A stretch of DNA of 64,000 nt, from contig JASGJS010000001.1 of assembly GCA_047601185.1 (NCBI GenBank), positions 1,488,001 to 1,552,000 of the forward strand, in the 5' to 3' direction. A model generated the notes under the pieces. It saw only the letters and a list, made by a program, of their open reading frames with translations, was not told the origin of the DNA and searched no databases. The DNA comes from JASGJS01 sp047601185 (GTDB lineage: Bacteria > Pseudomonadota > Gammaproteobacteria > JAURND01). The translations under genes were made by a program, and so were the position numbers. This document shows positions 52,410 through 61,844 of this stretch, in pieces. The first letter of the stretch is position 1, and each line of letters starts with the position of its first letter.

Positions 52410-53300
52410 ATTAAACCTCTATTTAAACGTAGGCCATTATTAGGATTGAGAACGGCCTTTTTGGCAGTCATCTCGATTGCCCTAATGGTATTCAGCCATC
52501 AGATGGTTTATTTGCAAAATATGCGCTCGCAACTGTCTTTAGTGGTGCTGCCTTTGCAGTATGTCGTTGATAAACCGATGAAGTTTATCAATTGGGTGCA
52601 AAATAGTTTTACCACTCAGCAAGAAGTCTTAGAAGAAAACGCGCAGCTACGGGCGCGCGAATTGCTGCTACAAGCCCGATTACAACGACTGATGGCGATT
52701 GAACACGAAAACATGCAACTGCATGCGTTAATGAGCTCATCCAGCCATTTGACCGGTCGGGTATTGGTAGCCCAAATTTTAGATGCTGCATTAGATCCCT
52801 TAAATCAAGAAATTGCTTTGGATAAAGGCACCCAAGATGGCGTTTTTATTGGTCAACCCGTTTTAGATGCCTATGGGGTGATCGGTCAAGTGATTGATGC
52901 AACCGCCAGAACCAGCCGCGTTTTACTAGTGAGTGATGGACGCAGCGCCATTCCTGTCCAAAATAACCGTAATGGCATGCGTGGAATCGTCGCCGGAACC
53001 GGTTATGCCAATGCCCTCAGCATGTTGCATCTTCCCAATACTGCAGATGTTAAAGTAGGGGATTATTTGGTGACTTCCGGTTTAGGCGGGCGTTTTCCCT
53101 TTGGTTATCCAGTTGGGCAAATTGTTTCGATTAAAAAAACCTCAGCAGATCGATTTGCGGTGATTGAAGTGCGCCCCGCTGCTCACGTAGACAAATCGAG
53201 AATGGTAGTGCTCGTATGGCCCGCAAACATTGTGCCTGCACCCCAGCCGCAACCTGCGCCCGCTCCCACCAAAGCCAAAGCCGTCAAAAAATCAGGATGA
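52410..53300 (+). CDS. mreC: Rod shape-determining protein MreC, probable ATT start
   Basis: Periplasmic bitopic scaffold linking MreB to wall enzymes. A TTG at 52446 would open the frame, but the frame runs upstream to ATT 52410 and encodes KPLFKRRPLLGLR, the conserved basic N-terminus of MreC; AAGGAG lies 8 nt before that ATT and none precedes the TTG. The resulting 296 residues show an N-terminal TM helix (AVISIALMVFSHQ), a coiled coil (EVLEENAQLRARELLL) and two beta domains with VLVSDGRSAIPVQ and SGLGGRFPFGYPVG. The tail is Pro/Ala/Lys-rich. Confidence 0.9.
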   Translation: MKPLFKRRPLLGLRTAFLAVISIALMVFSHQMVYLQNMRSQLSLVVLPLQYVVDKPMKFINWVQNSFTTQQEVLEENAQLRARELLLQARLQRLMAIEHENMQLHALMSSSSHLTGRVLVAQILDAALDPLNQEIALDKGTQDGVFIGQPVLDAYGVIGQVIDATARTSRVLLVSDGRSAIPVQNNRNGMRGIVAGTGYANALSMLHLPNTADVKVGDYLVTSGLGGRFPFGYPVGQIVSIKKTSADRFAVIEVRPAAHVDKSRMVVLVWPANIVPAPQPQPAPAPTKAKAVKKSG

Positions 53301-53306
53301 CCCGCT

Positions 53307-53786
53307 ATGAAAACTTTTTTTGTGGTCACTTTTACCTTTTTGTTCGCGATCATCTTAGAAATCATTCCAATGCCAGCCTGGACCATCTGGGCGCGACCCG
53401 AATGGATATTATTAGCGTTAATTTATTGGGCATTGATGTTGCCTGATCGGGTCGGGGTCAATGTCGCATTTTGTTTAGGATTGGTGATGGATATCCTCAC
53501 CGGCACGGTGCTAGGTGAACACGCATTAGCCTTTGTGATCATTACCTATTTCGTCATTCGATTTGGGCCATTAATTCGGTTATTTCCGGTTTGGCAGCAA
53601 GCTTTTTTAGTGTTCTTTTTCATCTTTATTTGCCAGGCGTATAAGTTTTGGATGTGGGGTTTAACCGGCGGATCTTCTGTCGCAATCGGTTGGCTGTATT
53701 GGTTGCCAGGTATCATCAGTGCGATACTATGGCCTTGGATTTTTACATTGTTGAGAGGGTATCAAGGACGCTATAGGGTTTATTAA
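53307..53786 (+). CDS. mreD: Rod shape-determining protein MreD
   Basis: Small inner-membrane partner of MreC. It has 159 residues and five to six TM helices, with the conserved RPEWILLALIYWAL, the NVAFCLGLVMDILTG region and LGEHALAF. It begins 6 nt after mreC. Confidence 0.95.
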   Translation: MKTFFVVTFTFLFAIILEIIPMPAWTIWARPEWILLALIYWALMLPDRVGVNVAFCLGLVMDILTGTVLGEHALAFVIITYFVIRFGPLIRLFPVWQQAFLVFFFIFICQAYKFWMWGLTGGSSVAIGWLYWLPGIISAILWPWIFTLLRGYQGRYRVY

Positions 53787-53800
53787 AAGCCCCCTGGATT

Positions 53801-53916
53801 GACACGATCATCTTTTGCCAATTTTGGCGTGAAAAATGTCTTCAAAATGCTCACATACTAATTGTATGCTCCGCTTTTTCAGCCCTTTTTCTCACCAAAC
53901 TTGGCTAAAAGCTGGA
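53801..53916 (-). repeat. Family-4 long palindromic repeat, copy 1
   Basis: About 115 bp that match, as reverse complement, the segment at 60117-60233. Both include ATTTTGGC, AAAATGCTCACATACT, TGTATGCTCCGCTTTTTCA and TAAAAGCTG. The two ends are partly complementary, so each copy can fold. It occupies the gap upstream of the AsmA/YhdP gene. Confidence 0.8.
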
Positions 53917-53956
53917 TCGCTTGAAGCGGATAACGGTTTTATATTTTCTCATTAAC

Positions 53957-56900
53957 ATGGAAACTATTGTGAAGGCGCGGCTGAGACTACTTAAGATTAT
54001 CGGCGAAGTTTTAATTATTGTTCTGATTGTATCCGCTATTTCAGTGGGATTATTGAGGGCTTTTTTTCCTTACATCAGCCATTATCAAGGCCATTTTGAA
54101 AAATTGGCATCACAGGCGCTACATAGACCCGTCAAAATCGGTGCTATGAAAGCAAGTTGGCACACCATTTCACCTAGCTTCCAACTTAATAACGTTCAAA
54201 TTTTCGATCCGCAAGGACAACAAGCGGTCTTAACTGTCAAACAGTTTCAAATCAATGTCAATGTATTGGCGAGTTTATGGCACAGGCAACTGAAAACGCG
54301 CGCTTTTCATTTAAACGGTAGCCAGCTTGTCATCCATCAATACTCAGACGGTAACTATGACGTCAATGGAATTAAACTTCATTTTGCGGAAGATAAAGAT
54401 CAAAAACAATTTGAGATTCAAAATCTGCTGGAATGGCTACAAAGTCAAGGCGATATTGCTTTAGATGATTTGACCATTGATTGGTATGGTAAAGACGGCT
54501 TACATTTACCCATTACGGATGTGCAATTAAAATTTAATCGCGGTTTTTTCCATAATCAAGTGATTGGTTTAGCGACATTATCACAAGATCCCGCCACCCG
54601 TGTTCGGTTTGTAGTAAACTTAAACGCGCTAGCTCTAACCGCATCACAAGTCCACGCTAAAGCTTATCTGTATTTAAAAAATGTCAATTTACCGTTTTGG
54701 CTGAAAGATCATCAATGGCAAGGGTTAACGCTAATACAAGGCAAACTGCCCGAAGCGCGTGTTTGGGCGACTTGGCAAAATAAAAAATTACACAGTATTC
54801 AAGCAGTGGTGAATGCACAAGATGTCCAGGCACAGTTAAATCGAGAAGGAGAAAAACCTCAAAATATTGTCATCGATGACGTGCGAAGCAGTGTTGTTTG
54901 GGAATCGTTTGGAAAAGGGTGGAGTTTAGCCGTTAATCCGGTTTTTTTAAGCTTGGATCATCACCCATGGTCTTTCCAAACATTCAGCATTCAAAATTTT
55001 GTCACAGGACCACAAAGCACGGTCAAAATTTACCGACTCGATCGATTTTCATTAGATGCGTTACAACATTTACCGCTTCTTACGACATTACTCCCCGAAG
55101 CATTGCAGCAGCATATCTCACAATTGCAACCTAAGGGGGTAGTCAGAAATATTATGATTCGCGATGAGCGCAATGCAGGTCAGAAAAATTTTTCGGCAGC
55201 CGTGCATTTAGATAATATTCAGTGGCGCAATCAAGGCAAAATTCCTGGGATGGAGCATCTCTCAGGTGATTTGAAACTTACATCGACAATGGGCGACTTA
55301 CAACTGCAGGGGAAAGATTTAGTCGTTGCTGACCAAGCTTGGTTTAAACAACCATTAGCCTTTAAAGCCTATCAAGCCCACGTGCAATGGTTAAAACAGA
55401 CAGATGCTTGGAAGTTAAAAGTCTCACAACTTCACTTAAATGACCTTGCTATTGAAGTGGTGGGGGATACTGAAATTGATTTAAAGGCCCAACAAAGCCC
55501 TTTTGTGCGCTTGTTAGCAAAAGCTTCAATACATGATGTCAAGAAAATAGCCAATTATTTACCACTCAATTTTTTCTCCCCAAAATTGAGTGAATGGTTA
55601 CAACAAGCTTTTAAAGGGGGTGATCATATTGATGTTGAAGCTTTATTACAAGGTCCTTTAAAAGACTTTCCATTCGATCAGCAGACTGGAAGATTCGAAA
55701 TTATTGCCCATGCTCATAATGTGAATTTAAATTATGCTGAAGGATGGCCGAATTTAACTGGATTGACCGCGGATGTGATCTTTGACGACCGATCAATGCG
55801 GATTCAAGCGAGACAAGGTCAGTTGCTCGGTGTGCCCATTCATGCCACTCAAGCGTATATGCAAGATCTTGCTCATTCGCCTTTACTGATACAAGGTGAC
55901 ATGCAAGGCAAAAGTCAGCAAGGATTAGACTTCTTAGCCCATAGTCCGCTCAACGAAACGTTTGGCCCCGTATTGAAACAATTAACCATCAATGGCACTA
56001 TGCAAAGCCATATCCACTTAAGCATTCCTTTTCATAACGATGAACCGATCCAAGTTGATGGTCAAGCCAAACTATTACCCCATAATATTTTAACTTTTCC
56101 CAATTGGCATATCACCTTGACGGAACTGCAAGGTTTGATCCATTTTACCCAAGATAGTATGAGCTCTGTTGGTCTACAAGCTAAATGGTTAAATCAACCA
56201 TTGGCTTTAAGTATGCTGACGCAACCAACGCCCAAAGGGGGTAGCACCACACGCGTGAGTGCGAAAGGCGCAACTCCTGTAAATACCGTGCTCGATCATT
56301 ATCAATTGAATCTATTAAAACCGTATCTACAAGGTCAAACAGCTTTTGTAGCCTCTGTTTTAGCGACTAAAAAATCAGAGCATGCGAGCACTCGTATAGT
56401 GATCGGTTTTGATTCAAATTTGCAGGGCGTTGCGATTAATCTTCCCGAACCTTTTAAAAAATTGCCATCAGAAAAAATGCCCACCCATGTGGAAATTGTG
56501 CCAGAATCGCAAACTGATGCCTTAAATTTTTATGGCTATTATGGCGATCAGCTTAGTGCCGCCGCTAAATTAATGCCTAATAAAAAACATGATTTAACTT
56601 TATCGCAAGCTAACATCCGTTTTGGCGATCGCAATGCACAATTACCCAACGTAAAAGGCATCACCATTACCGGAAATATCGCCAACTTCGATTGGGATGC
56701 GTTGATGGATGAGCTAAAGTCAATTTTACCGCAATCGAAACAACAATCTTTTGATCTTTCCACCCACGGGTTACCAATCAATCGTGTTGATTTACATCTG
56801 GGTCAATATTCGCTGTTTGGATTAAAAGGCCAACAATTGCAAATACTAGCGCTGCCTGGTGAAGAAGGCTGGAGTTTGATGCTGAATAGTCCTAATATCA

Positions 56901-57835
56901 TTGGGCGGCTATGGTTGCCGATACATCTTATGATTCAACCGATTCAAGGTGATTTCCAGCGATTTAATTATCTTTCTACGCCACCTTCACCTAAAAAGAA
57001 TCAAACCGTCAGTCCTGGAAAAATACCGGGTCTTAACCTGAACATTCAGAATTTTAGTTATAATAACAAACTGATTGGCCGAATGAATGTAGTGGCTAGA
57101 CCGCAAGGAAATAGCTTATTGGTTGAACGATTTACCTTAACCTCTTCCTATTTTAATTTAAATGCTAAAGGCATGTGGCTAGGGGTGGGAAATAATCAGC
57201 AATCGATGATTACAGGTAATTTTAATAGTCAAAATATGGGCGCTGCTTTGAAAGCTTGGGGTGTCACTGGCAGTTTGAAAGGGGCTAAGGGCGATGGCAA
57301 CTTTAATTTGAGCTGGCTAGGGCCGCTTTACGATCCTGACTTTGCTAAACTGAACGGGCAATTTTCGTTTAATTTTAAGAGCGGCCGGATTGTCAATATC
57401 AGCCAAGGCAGTGAAGCGGAAATGGGAATTGGTCGGATTTTAAATTTATTGAGCTTGCAAAATTTACCGCGACGTTTGTCCCTGGATTTTAGTGATTTAT
57501 TTGCGGAAGGATTTCCGTTTGATACTTTAAAAGGCAATTTTAGAATTCAAAATGGTAATGCGATCAGTAATGATACTTCCTTAAATGGACCGATTGCGAA
57601 GGTGGATATGACCGGTAAAATTAGTTTAGGCAATAAAACGTACGATCTCACTTTGATCATCACACCTTATGTGACCGCCAGTCTTCCTGTCGTCGCCACT
57701 ATTGCAGGGGGACCTGTAGCGGGCGCTGCAGCCTGGGTGGCCAATAAAGTGTTTGGCAAAGTGGTCAACCAATTGACCGCACAGAGTTATCATGTCACCG
57801 GTCCTTGGGATAATCCACAAATGGATAAAATCTAA
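53957..57835 (+). CDS. yhdP: YhdP/AsmA-family intermembrane lipid-transport protein
   Basis: Very long periplasmic protein with one N-terminal inner-membrane helix (IIGEVLIIVLIVSAISV), a DUF3971-type region (HYQGHFEKLASQALHRPV onward) and a C-terminal AsmA domain (SFNFKSGRIVNISQGS, GRILNLLSLQNLPRRLSLDF). The family forms a beta-taco bridge moving phospholipid to the outer membrane. Start set at ATG 53957, giving 1292 residues; no clear ribosome site decides between this, TTG 53921 and GTG 53969. Position after mreBCD and before tldD is the usual one. Confidence 0.92.
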   Translation: METIVKARLRLLKIIGEVLIIVLIVSAISVGLLRAFFPYISHYQGHFEKLASQALHRPVKIGAMKASWHTISPSFQLNNVQIFDPQGQQAVLTVKQFQINVNVLASLWHRQLKTRAFHLNGSQLVIHQYSDGNYDVNGIKLHFAEDKDQKQFEIQNLLEWLQSQGDIALDDLTIDWYGKDGLHLPITDVQLKFNRGFFHNQVIGLATLSQDPATRVRFVVNLNALALTASQVHAKAYLYLKNVNLPFWLKDHQWQGLTLIQGKLPEARVWATWQNKKLHSIQAVVNAQDVQAQLNREGEKPQNIVIDDVRSSVVWESFGKGWSLAVNPVFLSLDHHPWSFQTFSIQNFVTGPQSTVKIYRLDRFSLDALQHLPLLTTLLPEALQQHISQLQPKGVVRNIMIRDERNAGQKNFSAAVHLDNIQWRNQGKIPGMEHLSGDLKLTSTMGDLQLQGKDLVVADQAWFKQPLAFKAYQAHVQWLKQTDAWKLKVSQLHLNDLAIEVVGDTEIDLKAQQSPFVRLLAKASIHDVKKIANYLPLNFFSPKLSEWLQQAFKGGDHIDVEALLQGPLKDFPFDQQTGRFEIIAHAHNVNLNYAEGWPNLTGLTADVIFDDRSMRIQARQGQLLGVPIHATQAYMQDLAHSPLLIQGDMQGKSQQGLDFLAHSPLNETFGPVLKQLTINGTMQSHIHLSIPFHNDEPIQVDGQAKLLPHNILTFPNWHITLTELQGLIHFTQDSMSSVGLQAKWLNQPLALSMLTQPTPKGGSTTRVSAKGATPVNTVLDHYQLNLLKPYLQGQTAFVASVLATKKSEHASTRIVIGFDSNLQGVAINLPEPFKKLPSEKMPTHVEIVPESQTDALNFYGYYGDQLSAAAKLMPNKKHDLTLSQANIRFGDRNAQLPNVKGITITGNIANFDWDALMDELKSILPQSKQQSFDLSTHGLPINRVDLHLGQYSLFGLKGQQLQILALPGEEGWSLMLNSPNIIGRLWLPIHLMIQPIQGDFQRFNYLSTPPSPKKNQTVSPGKIPGLNLNIQNFSYNNKLIGRMNVVARPQGNSLLVERFTLTSSYFNLNAKGMWLGVGNNQQSMITGNFNSQNMGAALKAWGVTGSLKGAKGDGNFNLSWLGPLYDPDFAKLNGQFSFNFKSGRIVNISQGSEAEMGIGRILNLLSLQNLPRRLSLDFSDLFAEGFPFDTLKGNFRIQNGNAISNDTSLNGPIAKVDMTGKISLGNKTYDLTLIITPYVTASLPVVATIAGGPVAGAAAWVANKVFGKVVNQLTAQSYHVTGPWDNPQMDKI

Positions 57836-57890
57836 TGATGATACTTTAGTGACTAAACTTCTGAAGATGTTTAAACTACGAAGCTGTAAT

Positions 57891-58113
57891 TGGCGAGCTG
57901 TTGCCTTCTCCCCTTGTGGGAGAAGGTGCCGATAGGCGGATGAGGGGTAAAAAAAACCAAATGATGAAATTTAAAATTCTGAAAACAATTATCTCCGTGC
58001 GTTACCAGGAGTCATTCTTTTTTAAAAAGTTTTCAGCATGAGCCTTGTTACCCCTCATCCGCCCTAATCGGGCACCTTCTCCCACAAGGGGAGAAGGAAA
58101 CAGCTCGCCACAC
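57891..58113. repeat. Family-2 REPIN pair
   Basis: Inverted copies at 57891-57947 and 58050-58113, each with CCTTCTCCC/GGGAGAAGG hairpins and GGCGAGCTGTT flanks. They fill most of the 355-nt gap between yhdP and tldD. The central ~100 nt are AT-rich with no ORF. Confidence 0.9.
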
Positions 58114-58190
58114 AAAGCTTTTGTAGAATCTACACGGTTAACAGCAATGTTGAGCCCTTAATTTTTATTGACTCATTATTCAGGTGTAAC

Positions 58191-59648
58191 ATGACTCAAA
58201 ATGCCTCTCTCAAAATTGCGCAAGATACCTTATTAAATCCTGCTGGGCTTAATGAAAACCTGCTCGATGCAGTGTTAGGCAAAATGATGGGTAAACAAGT
58301 GGATTACGCTGATCTCTTTTTACAAAGCGCGCAGCATGAGTCTTGGCATTTAGAAGACAGCATTGTCAAAAACGGCGTGTTTGATATTCACAGTGGGGTA
58401 GGGTTAAGAGCCATCAGCGGTGAAAAAACCGGTTTTTCTTATTCAGAAGACTTAAAATTTTCTGCATTGGCACAAGCCGCTGAAGCAGCGCGTAGTATTG
58501 CCAAACAGGGGGGAAAGTCTGCTTTAGTGCCCCACCATACCTTAACCAATAAACGCTTATACGAACCCCTTAATCCGCTGATTTCACTCAATGAAAACGA
58601 TAAAATTTTGTTATTGCAGGAAATGGATCGAGAAGCGCGTAAAGAGCCTAAAGTGAAAGAAGTCAGCGTCAATTTATCAGGAACCTATGAAACCGTATTA
58701 ATTGCCAGCAGTGATGGCACATTTAATGCAGACGTAAGACCCTTGGTGCGTTTGAATATTTCAGTGATTGCAGAAAATGCCGCAGGTCGTCGCGAGCAAG
58801 GCTCAGCTGGGGGAGGGGGACGTTTTGAATACGCCTATTTTACAGAAAATAACTTTGCGCGCGCCAAAACTTATGTGCAGGATGCGGTTCGTCAAGCCTT
58901 GCTCAATTTAGATGCGCAAGAGGCACCGGCTGGCGTATTGCCTGTGGTGTTAGGTCCTGGCTGGCCTGGTGTCTTGTTGCATGAAGCCGTGGGTCATGGG
59001 TTGGAGGGAGATTTTAACCGTCGAGGCACCTCAGCATTTAGTGGACGTATTGGTGAGCGAGTGGCCTCTCCCGCTTGCACCGTCGTCGATGATGGCACAT
59101 TACCCGGTCGACGCGGCTCTTTAAATATCGATGATGAAGGCACACCGAGCCAAACGACTGTATTGATTGAGAATGGAATCCTACGCGGCTATTTACAAGA
59201 CAAGCACAATGCCAAACTGATGGGCACACAATCCACTGGTAATGGTCGAAGGCAGTCTTATGCCTGCTTACCGCTTCCTCGTATGACCAATACCTATTTA
59301 TTACCCGGACAATATCTTCCTCATGAAATTATTGCTTCGGTCGATAGGGGAATCTATGCCGTCAACTTTGCTGGCGGACAAGTCGATATTACCTCAGGGA
59401 AATTTGTCTTCTCTGCCAGTGAAGCCTATATGATTGAAAAGGGCAAGGTGACTCACCCCATCCGCGGGGTGACGTTAATTGGCAATGGCCCGGATGTATT
59501 AACGCAAGTGAGTATGGTGGGGAATGATTTGCAGTTGGATGCAGGGATTGGAGTTTGTGGCAAAGAATCTCAACATGTGCCCGTTGGCGTAGGCCAGCCG
59601 ACCTTGAAAATTGATGCGCTGACAGTGGGTGGGACCAGTCATTCTTAA
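58191..59648 (+). CDS. tldD: Metalloprotease TldD
   Basis: Zinc protease subunit that works with TldE/PmbA to trim peptides such as modified RiPPs and the CcdA antitoxin. It has 485 residues. The metal site is HEAVGH (264-269) with GLEGDFNRRGTSAFSG following, and a C-terminal glycine-rich GGQVDITSGKFVFS. The partner tldE is not in the window. Neighbourhood with yhdP is conserved in gammaproteobacteria. Confidence 0.96.
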   Translation: MTQNASLKIAQDTLLNPAGLNENLLDAVLGKMMGKQVDYADLFLQSAQHESWHLEDSIVKNGVFDIHSGVGLRAISGEKTGFSYSEDLKFSALAQAAEAARSIAKQGGKSALVPHHTLTNKRLYEPLNPLISLNENDKILLLQEMDREARKEPKVKEVSVNLSGTYETVLIASSDGTFNADVRPLVRLNISVIAENAAGRREQGSAGGGGRFEYAYFTENNFARAKTYVQDAVRQALLNLDAQEAPAGVLPVVLGPGWPGVLLHEAVGHGLEGDFNRRGTSAFSGRIGERVASPACTVVDDGTLPGRRGSLNIDDEGTPSQTTVLIENGILRGYLQDKHNAKLMGTQSTGNGRRQSYACLPLPRMTNTYLLPGQYLPHEIIASVDRGIYAVNFAGGQVDITSGKFVFSASEAYMIEKGKVTHPIRGVTLIGNGPDVLTQVSMVGNDLQLDAGIGVCGKESQHVPVGVGQPTLKIDALTVGGTSHS

Positions 59649-59662
59649 AAACGGATTTTCTG

Positions 59663-59692
59663 TTGACAGACCACAGTCCCTGTTGGTATAAC
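59663..59692 (+). promoter_or_regulatory. Strong promoter of the HU gene
   Basis: Consensus -35 TTGACA (59663-59668), 18-nt spacer and -10 TATAAC (59687-59692) preceded by TGG (extended -10). It leaves a leader of about 70 nt before the HU ATG. Confidence 0.75.
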
Positions 59693-59768
59693 ATCCCGGT
59701 AGTTCAAATGGCGGGGCGATAAGGAAGCCCAACACTTTATTAAGGAATCTAAATGAGAGATTAAACTT

Positions 59769-60065
59769 ATGGCAGAAAGAAAGAGCAAAACTGACGTCGT
59801 TAATGCAATTGCGGCTTCAACAGGGTTGGCTAAAAACGTAGTTGCAGAAGTGCTAGACGCTAAATTAGATGTCATCAAAGACTTAGTTGCGGCCGGCAAC
59901 GAAGTGGTATTTGTCGGATTTGGGACTTATGGTGCCAGTCAAAGATCTGCTCGCACGGGTAGAAATCCACAAACAGGTCAAGAGATTAAAATTCCTGCTG
60001 CTAAGCTGCCGAGATTTCGTGCAGGTAAGGCATTCAAAGATGCAGTGAATGGTGTTACTGCTTAA
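59769..60065 (+). CDS. HU-family nucleoid protein
   Basis: Small DNA-bending protein of 98 residues with the HU/IHF fold: helices MAERKSKTDVVNAIAAS and VVAEVLDAKLDVI, then GFGTYGASQRSARTGRNPQTG, the DNA-arm signature, and a C-terminal AKLPRFRAGKAFKD. The proline in the arm (RNPQTG) is the intercalating residue. It has its own strong promoter. HU fits better than IHF on overall sequence. Confidence 0.93.
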   Translation: MAERKSKTDVVNAIAASTGLAKNVVAEVLDAKLDVIKDLVAAGNEVVFVGFGTYGASQRSARTGRNPQTGQEIKIPAAKLPRFRAGKAFKDAVNGVTA

Positions 60066-60116
60066 TTCAATCATATAATGATAAACGTTTAGGCTAAAAG
60101 TTAGAGATACTTCAAA

Positions 60117-60233
60117 CGATCAGCTTTTAGGGGATTTTGGTGAAAAAAATGGATGAAAAAGCGGAGCATACACGTAGTATGTGAGCATTTTGAATACATT
60201 TTTTCCGCCAAAATCGCCAAAAGATGGTCGTGT
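60117..60233 (+). repeat. Family-4 long palindromic repeat, copy 2
   Basis: Reverse-complement counterpart of 53801-53916, lying between the HU gene and tRNA-Val. It contains GAAAAAGCGGAGCATACA and AGTATGTGAGCATTTT. The rest of the 300-nt gap holds only the tRNA. Confidence 0.8.
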
Positions 60234-60257
60234 CTATCCATAGGCATTTTGTATAAT

Positions 60258-60333
60258 GGGTGCTTAGCTCAGCCGGGAGAGCATCGCCCTTACAAGGCGG
60301 AGGTCGTAGGTTCGATCCCTACAGCACCCACCA
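60258..60333 (+). tRNA. tRNA-Val (TAC)
   Basis: Acceptor GGGTGCT/AGCACCC, D arm GCTCAGCCGGGAGAGC, anticodon stem CGCCC/GGGCG-like with loop reading TTACAAG (anticodon TAC), T arm GTAGGTTCGATCCCTAC, discriminator A and encoded CCA; 76 nt. Confidence 0.97.
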
Positions 60334-60368
60334 TCTACAGCTCAAGTACGTTTCAATTCACATAATCT

Positions 60369-61709
60369 ATGGTTCAAAAAGTTTATATTAAAACGTACGG
60401 CTGCCAAATGAATGCGTACGATTCCACCAAAATGTTGGATGTGCTGAAACAACATTTAAATGTGAGTCCGGCAGAAACGCCCGAAGAAGCCGATATTTTA
60501 TTGTTGAATACTTGCTCAGTTCGCGAGAAAGCCCAAGAAAAAGTTTTTTCAGATCTAGGACGTTGGCGTCCGCTTAAACAACTGAAACCCTCTGTCGTCA
60601 TTGGCGTGGGTGGGTGTGTCGCCAGTCAAGAAGGAAAAGCCATTATTCAACGCGCTCCCTTCGTTGATTTGGTGTTTGGTCCGCAAACCTTACATCGATT
60701 GCCGCAACTGTTGCAGGAAAGACAACATGCACGTAAACCGGTTGTGGATATTTCTTTCCCCGAAATTGAAAAATTCGATAAATTACCTGAACCCACTTCC
60801 AATGGGGTAACTGCTTTTGTTTCGATCATGGAAGGCTGTAGTAAATATTGCAGTTTCTGCGTGGTGCCTTATACCCGCGGCGAAGAAATCAGTCGTCCGT
60901 TAGATAGCGTTGTTTATGAAATTGTGCAACTGGCAGCACAAGGTGTTAAAGAAATTACGTTATTAGGCCAAAATGTCAACGACTATCGCGGCCTAATGCA
61001 TGACGGCCAGACAGCCGATTTAGCCTTACTGATTCATTATGTGGCTGCTATTGAAGGCATCCAACGCATTCGCTTTATGACCTCTCATCCGTTAGCATTT
61101 TCAGACAGTTTAATTGAAGCGTTTGCGGAAGAACCCAAATTAGCGAATTATTTGCATTTACCGGTACAAAGTGGCTCAGATCGTATTTTAACCGCGATGA
61201 AGCGCGGTTATACGGCACTAGAATATAAAGCCAAGATTCGTAAACTGCGCAAGGTGCGACCCGATATCAGCATCACTTCAGATTTTATTGTGGGCTTCCC
61301 TGGAGAAACCGAAGCTGATTTTATGGCAACGATGGACTTAATCCAAGCCATTGGCTTCGACTATTCTTATAGTTTTATCTATAGCAAACGACCCGGCACT
61401 CCGGCTGCTCAATTACCTGATGATGTGCCGTTAGTCGTTAAAAAACAGCGGTTAGCTGTGTTGCAAGAGCGTTTATTTCAACAAGGCGCTGCTGTCAGTC
61501 AGGCGATGGTCGGCACAATTCAGAATGTTCTAGTAGAAGGCCCTTCTAAAACCGCGCCTAAAACACAATTGTCAGGCCGAACTGAAAATAATCGCGTGGT
61601 GAATTTTACGTCAACTACCCAATACCAACCGGGAGACATCATTCCTATCCAAATCACGGAAGCTTTACGTTATAGTCTCAGAGGAATGACTAAGATTCTT
61701 GAAGATTGA
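60369..61709 (+). CDS. miaB: tRNA-2-methylthio-N6-dimethylallyladenosine synthase
   Basis: Radical-SAM methylthiotransferase acting on A37 of tRNAs reading U-starting codons. The 446 residues show the N-terminal UPF0004 cluster Cys residues (C12, C49, C83), the radical-SAM motif CSKYCSFC (C157, C161, C164), VGFPGETEADF and a C-terminal TRAM domain. It begins 36 nt after tRNA-Val and is followed by phoH and ybeY, the usual gammaproteobacterial order. Confidence 0.97.
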   Translation: MVQKVYIKTYGCQMNAYDSTKMLDVLKQHLNVSPAETPEEADILLLNTCSVREKAQEKVFSDLGRWRPLKQLKPSVVIGVGGCVASQEGKAIIQRAPFVDLVFGPQTLHRLPQLLQERQHARKPVVDISFPEIEKFDKLPEPTSNGVTAFVSIMEGCSKYCSFCVVPYTRGEEISRPLDSVVYEIVQLAAQGVKEITLLGQNVNDYRGLMHDGQTADLALLIHYVAAIEGIQRIRFMTSHPLAFSDSLIEAFAEEPKLANYLHLPVQSGSDRILTAMKRGYTALEYKAKIRKLRKVRPDISITSDFIVGFPGETEADFMATMDLIQAIGFDYSYSFIYSKRPGTPAAQLPDDVPLVVKKQRLAVLQERLFQQGAAVSQAMVGTIQNVLVEGPSKTAPKTQLSGRTENNRVVNFTSTTQYQPGDIIPIQITEALRYSLRGMTKILED

Positions 61710-61764
61710 TGTGGAAGCTGTTTTTTCCCGTGTGAGAGTTCAAGGTTCTAGGGAGATTGGTGTT

Positions 61765-61822
61765 GTAGCTGTTGCCTTCTCCCCCTGTGGGAGAAGGTGC
61801 CCGATAGGGCGGATGAGGGGTA
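61765..61822 (+). repeat. Family-2 REP element (single)
   Basis: Hairpin CCTTCTCCC-CCTGT-GGGAGAAGG followed by GCCC-GATA-GGGC and GGATGAGGGG, between miaB and phoH. The four-base small stem differs from other copies by a paired change. Confidence 0.87.
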
Positions 61823-61844
61823 ACAAAAGGAATGCCTATATCAT

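Noticed and set aside
60252..60257. TATAAT directly before tRNA-Val
   Set aside because: It abuts the mature 5' end, leaving no room for a start site and leader; probably not the promoter.
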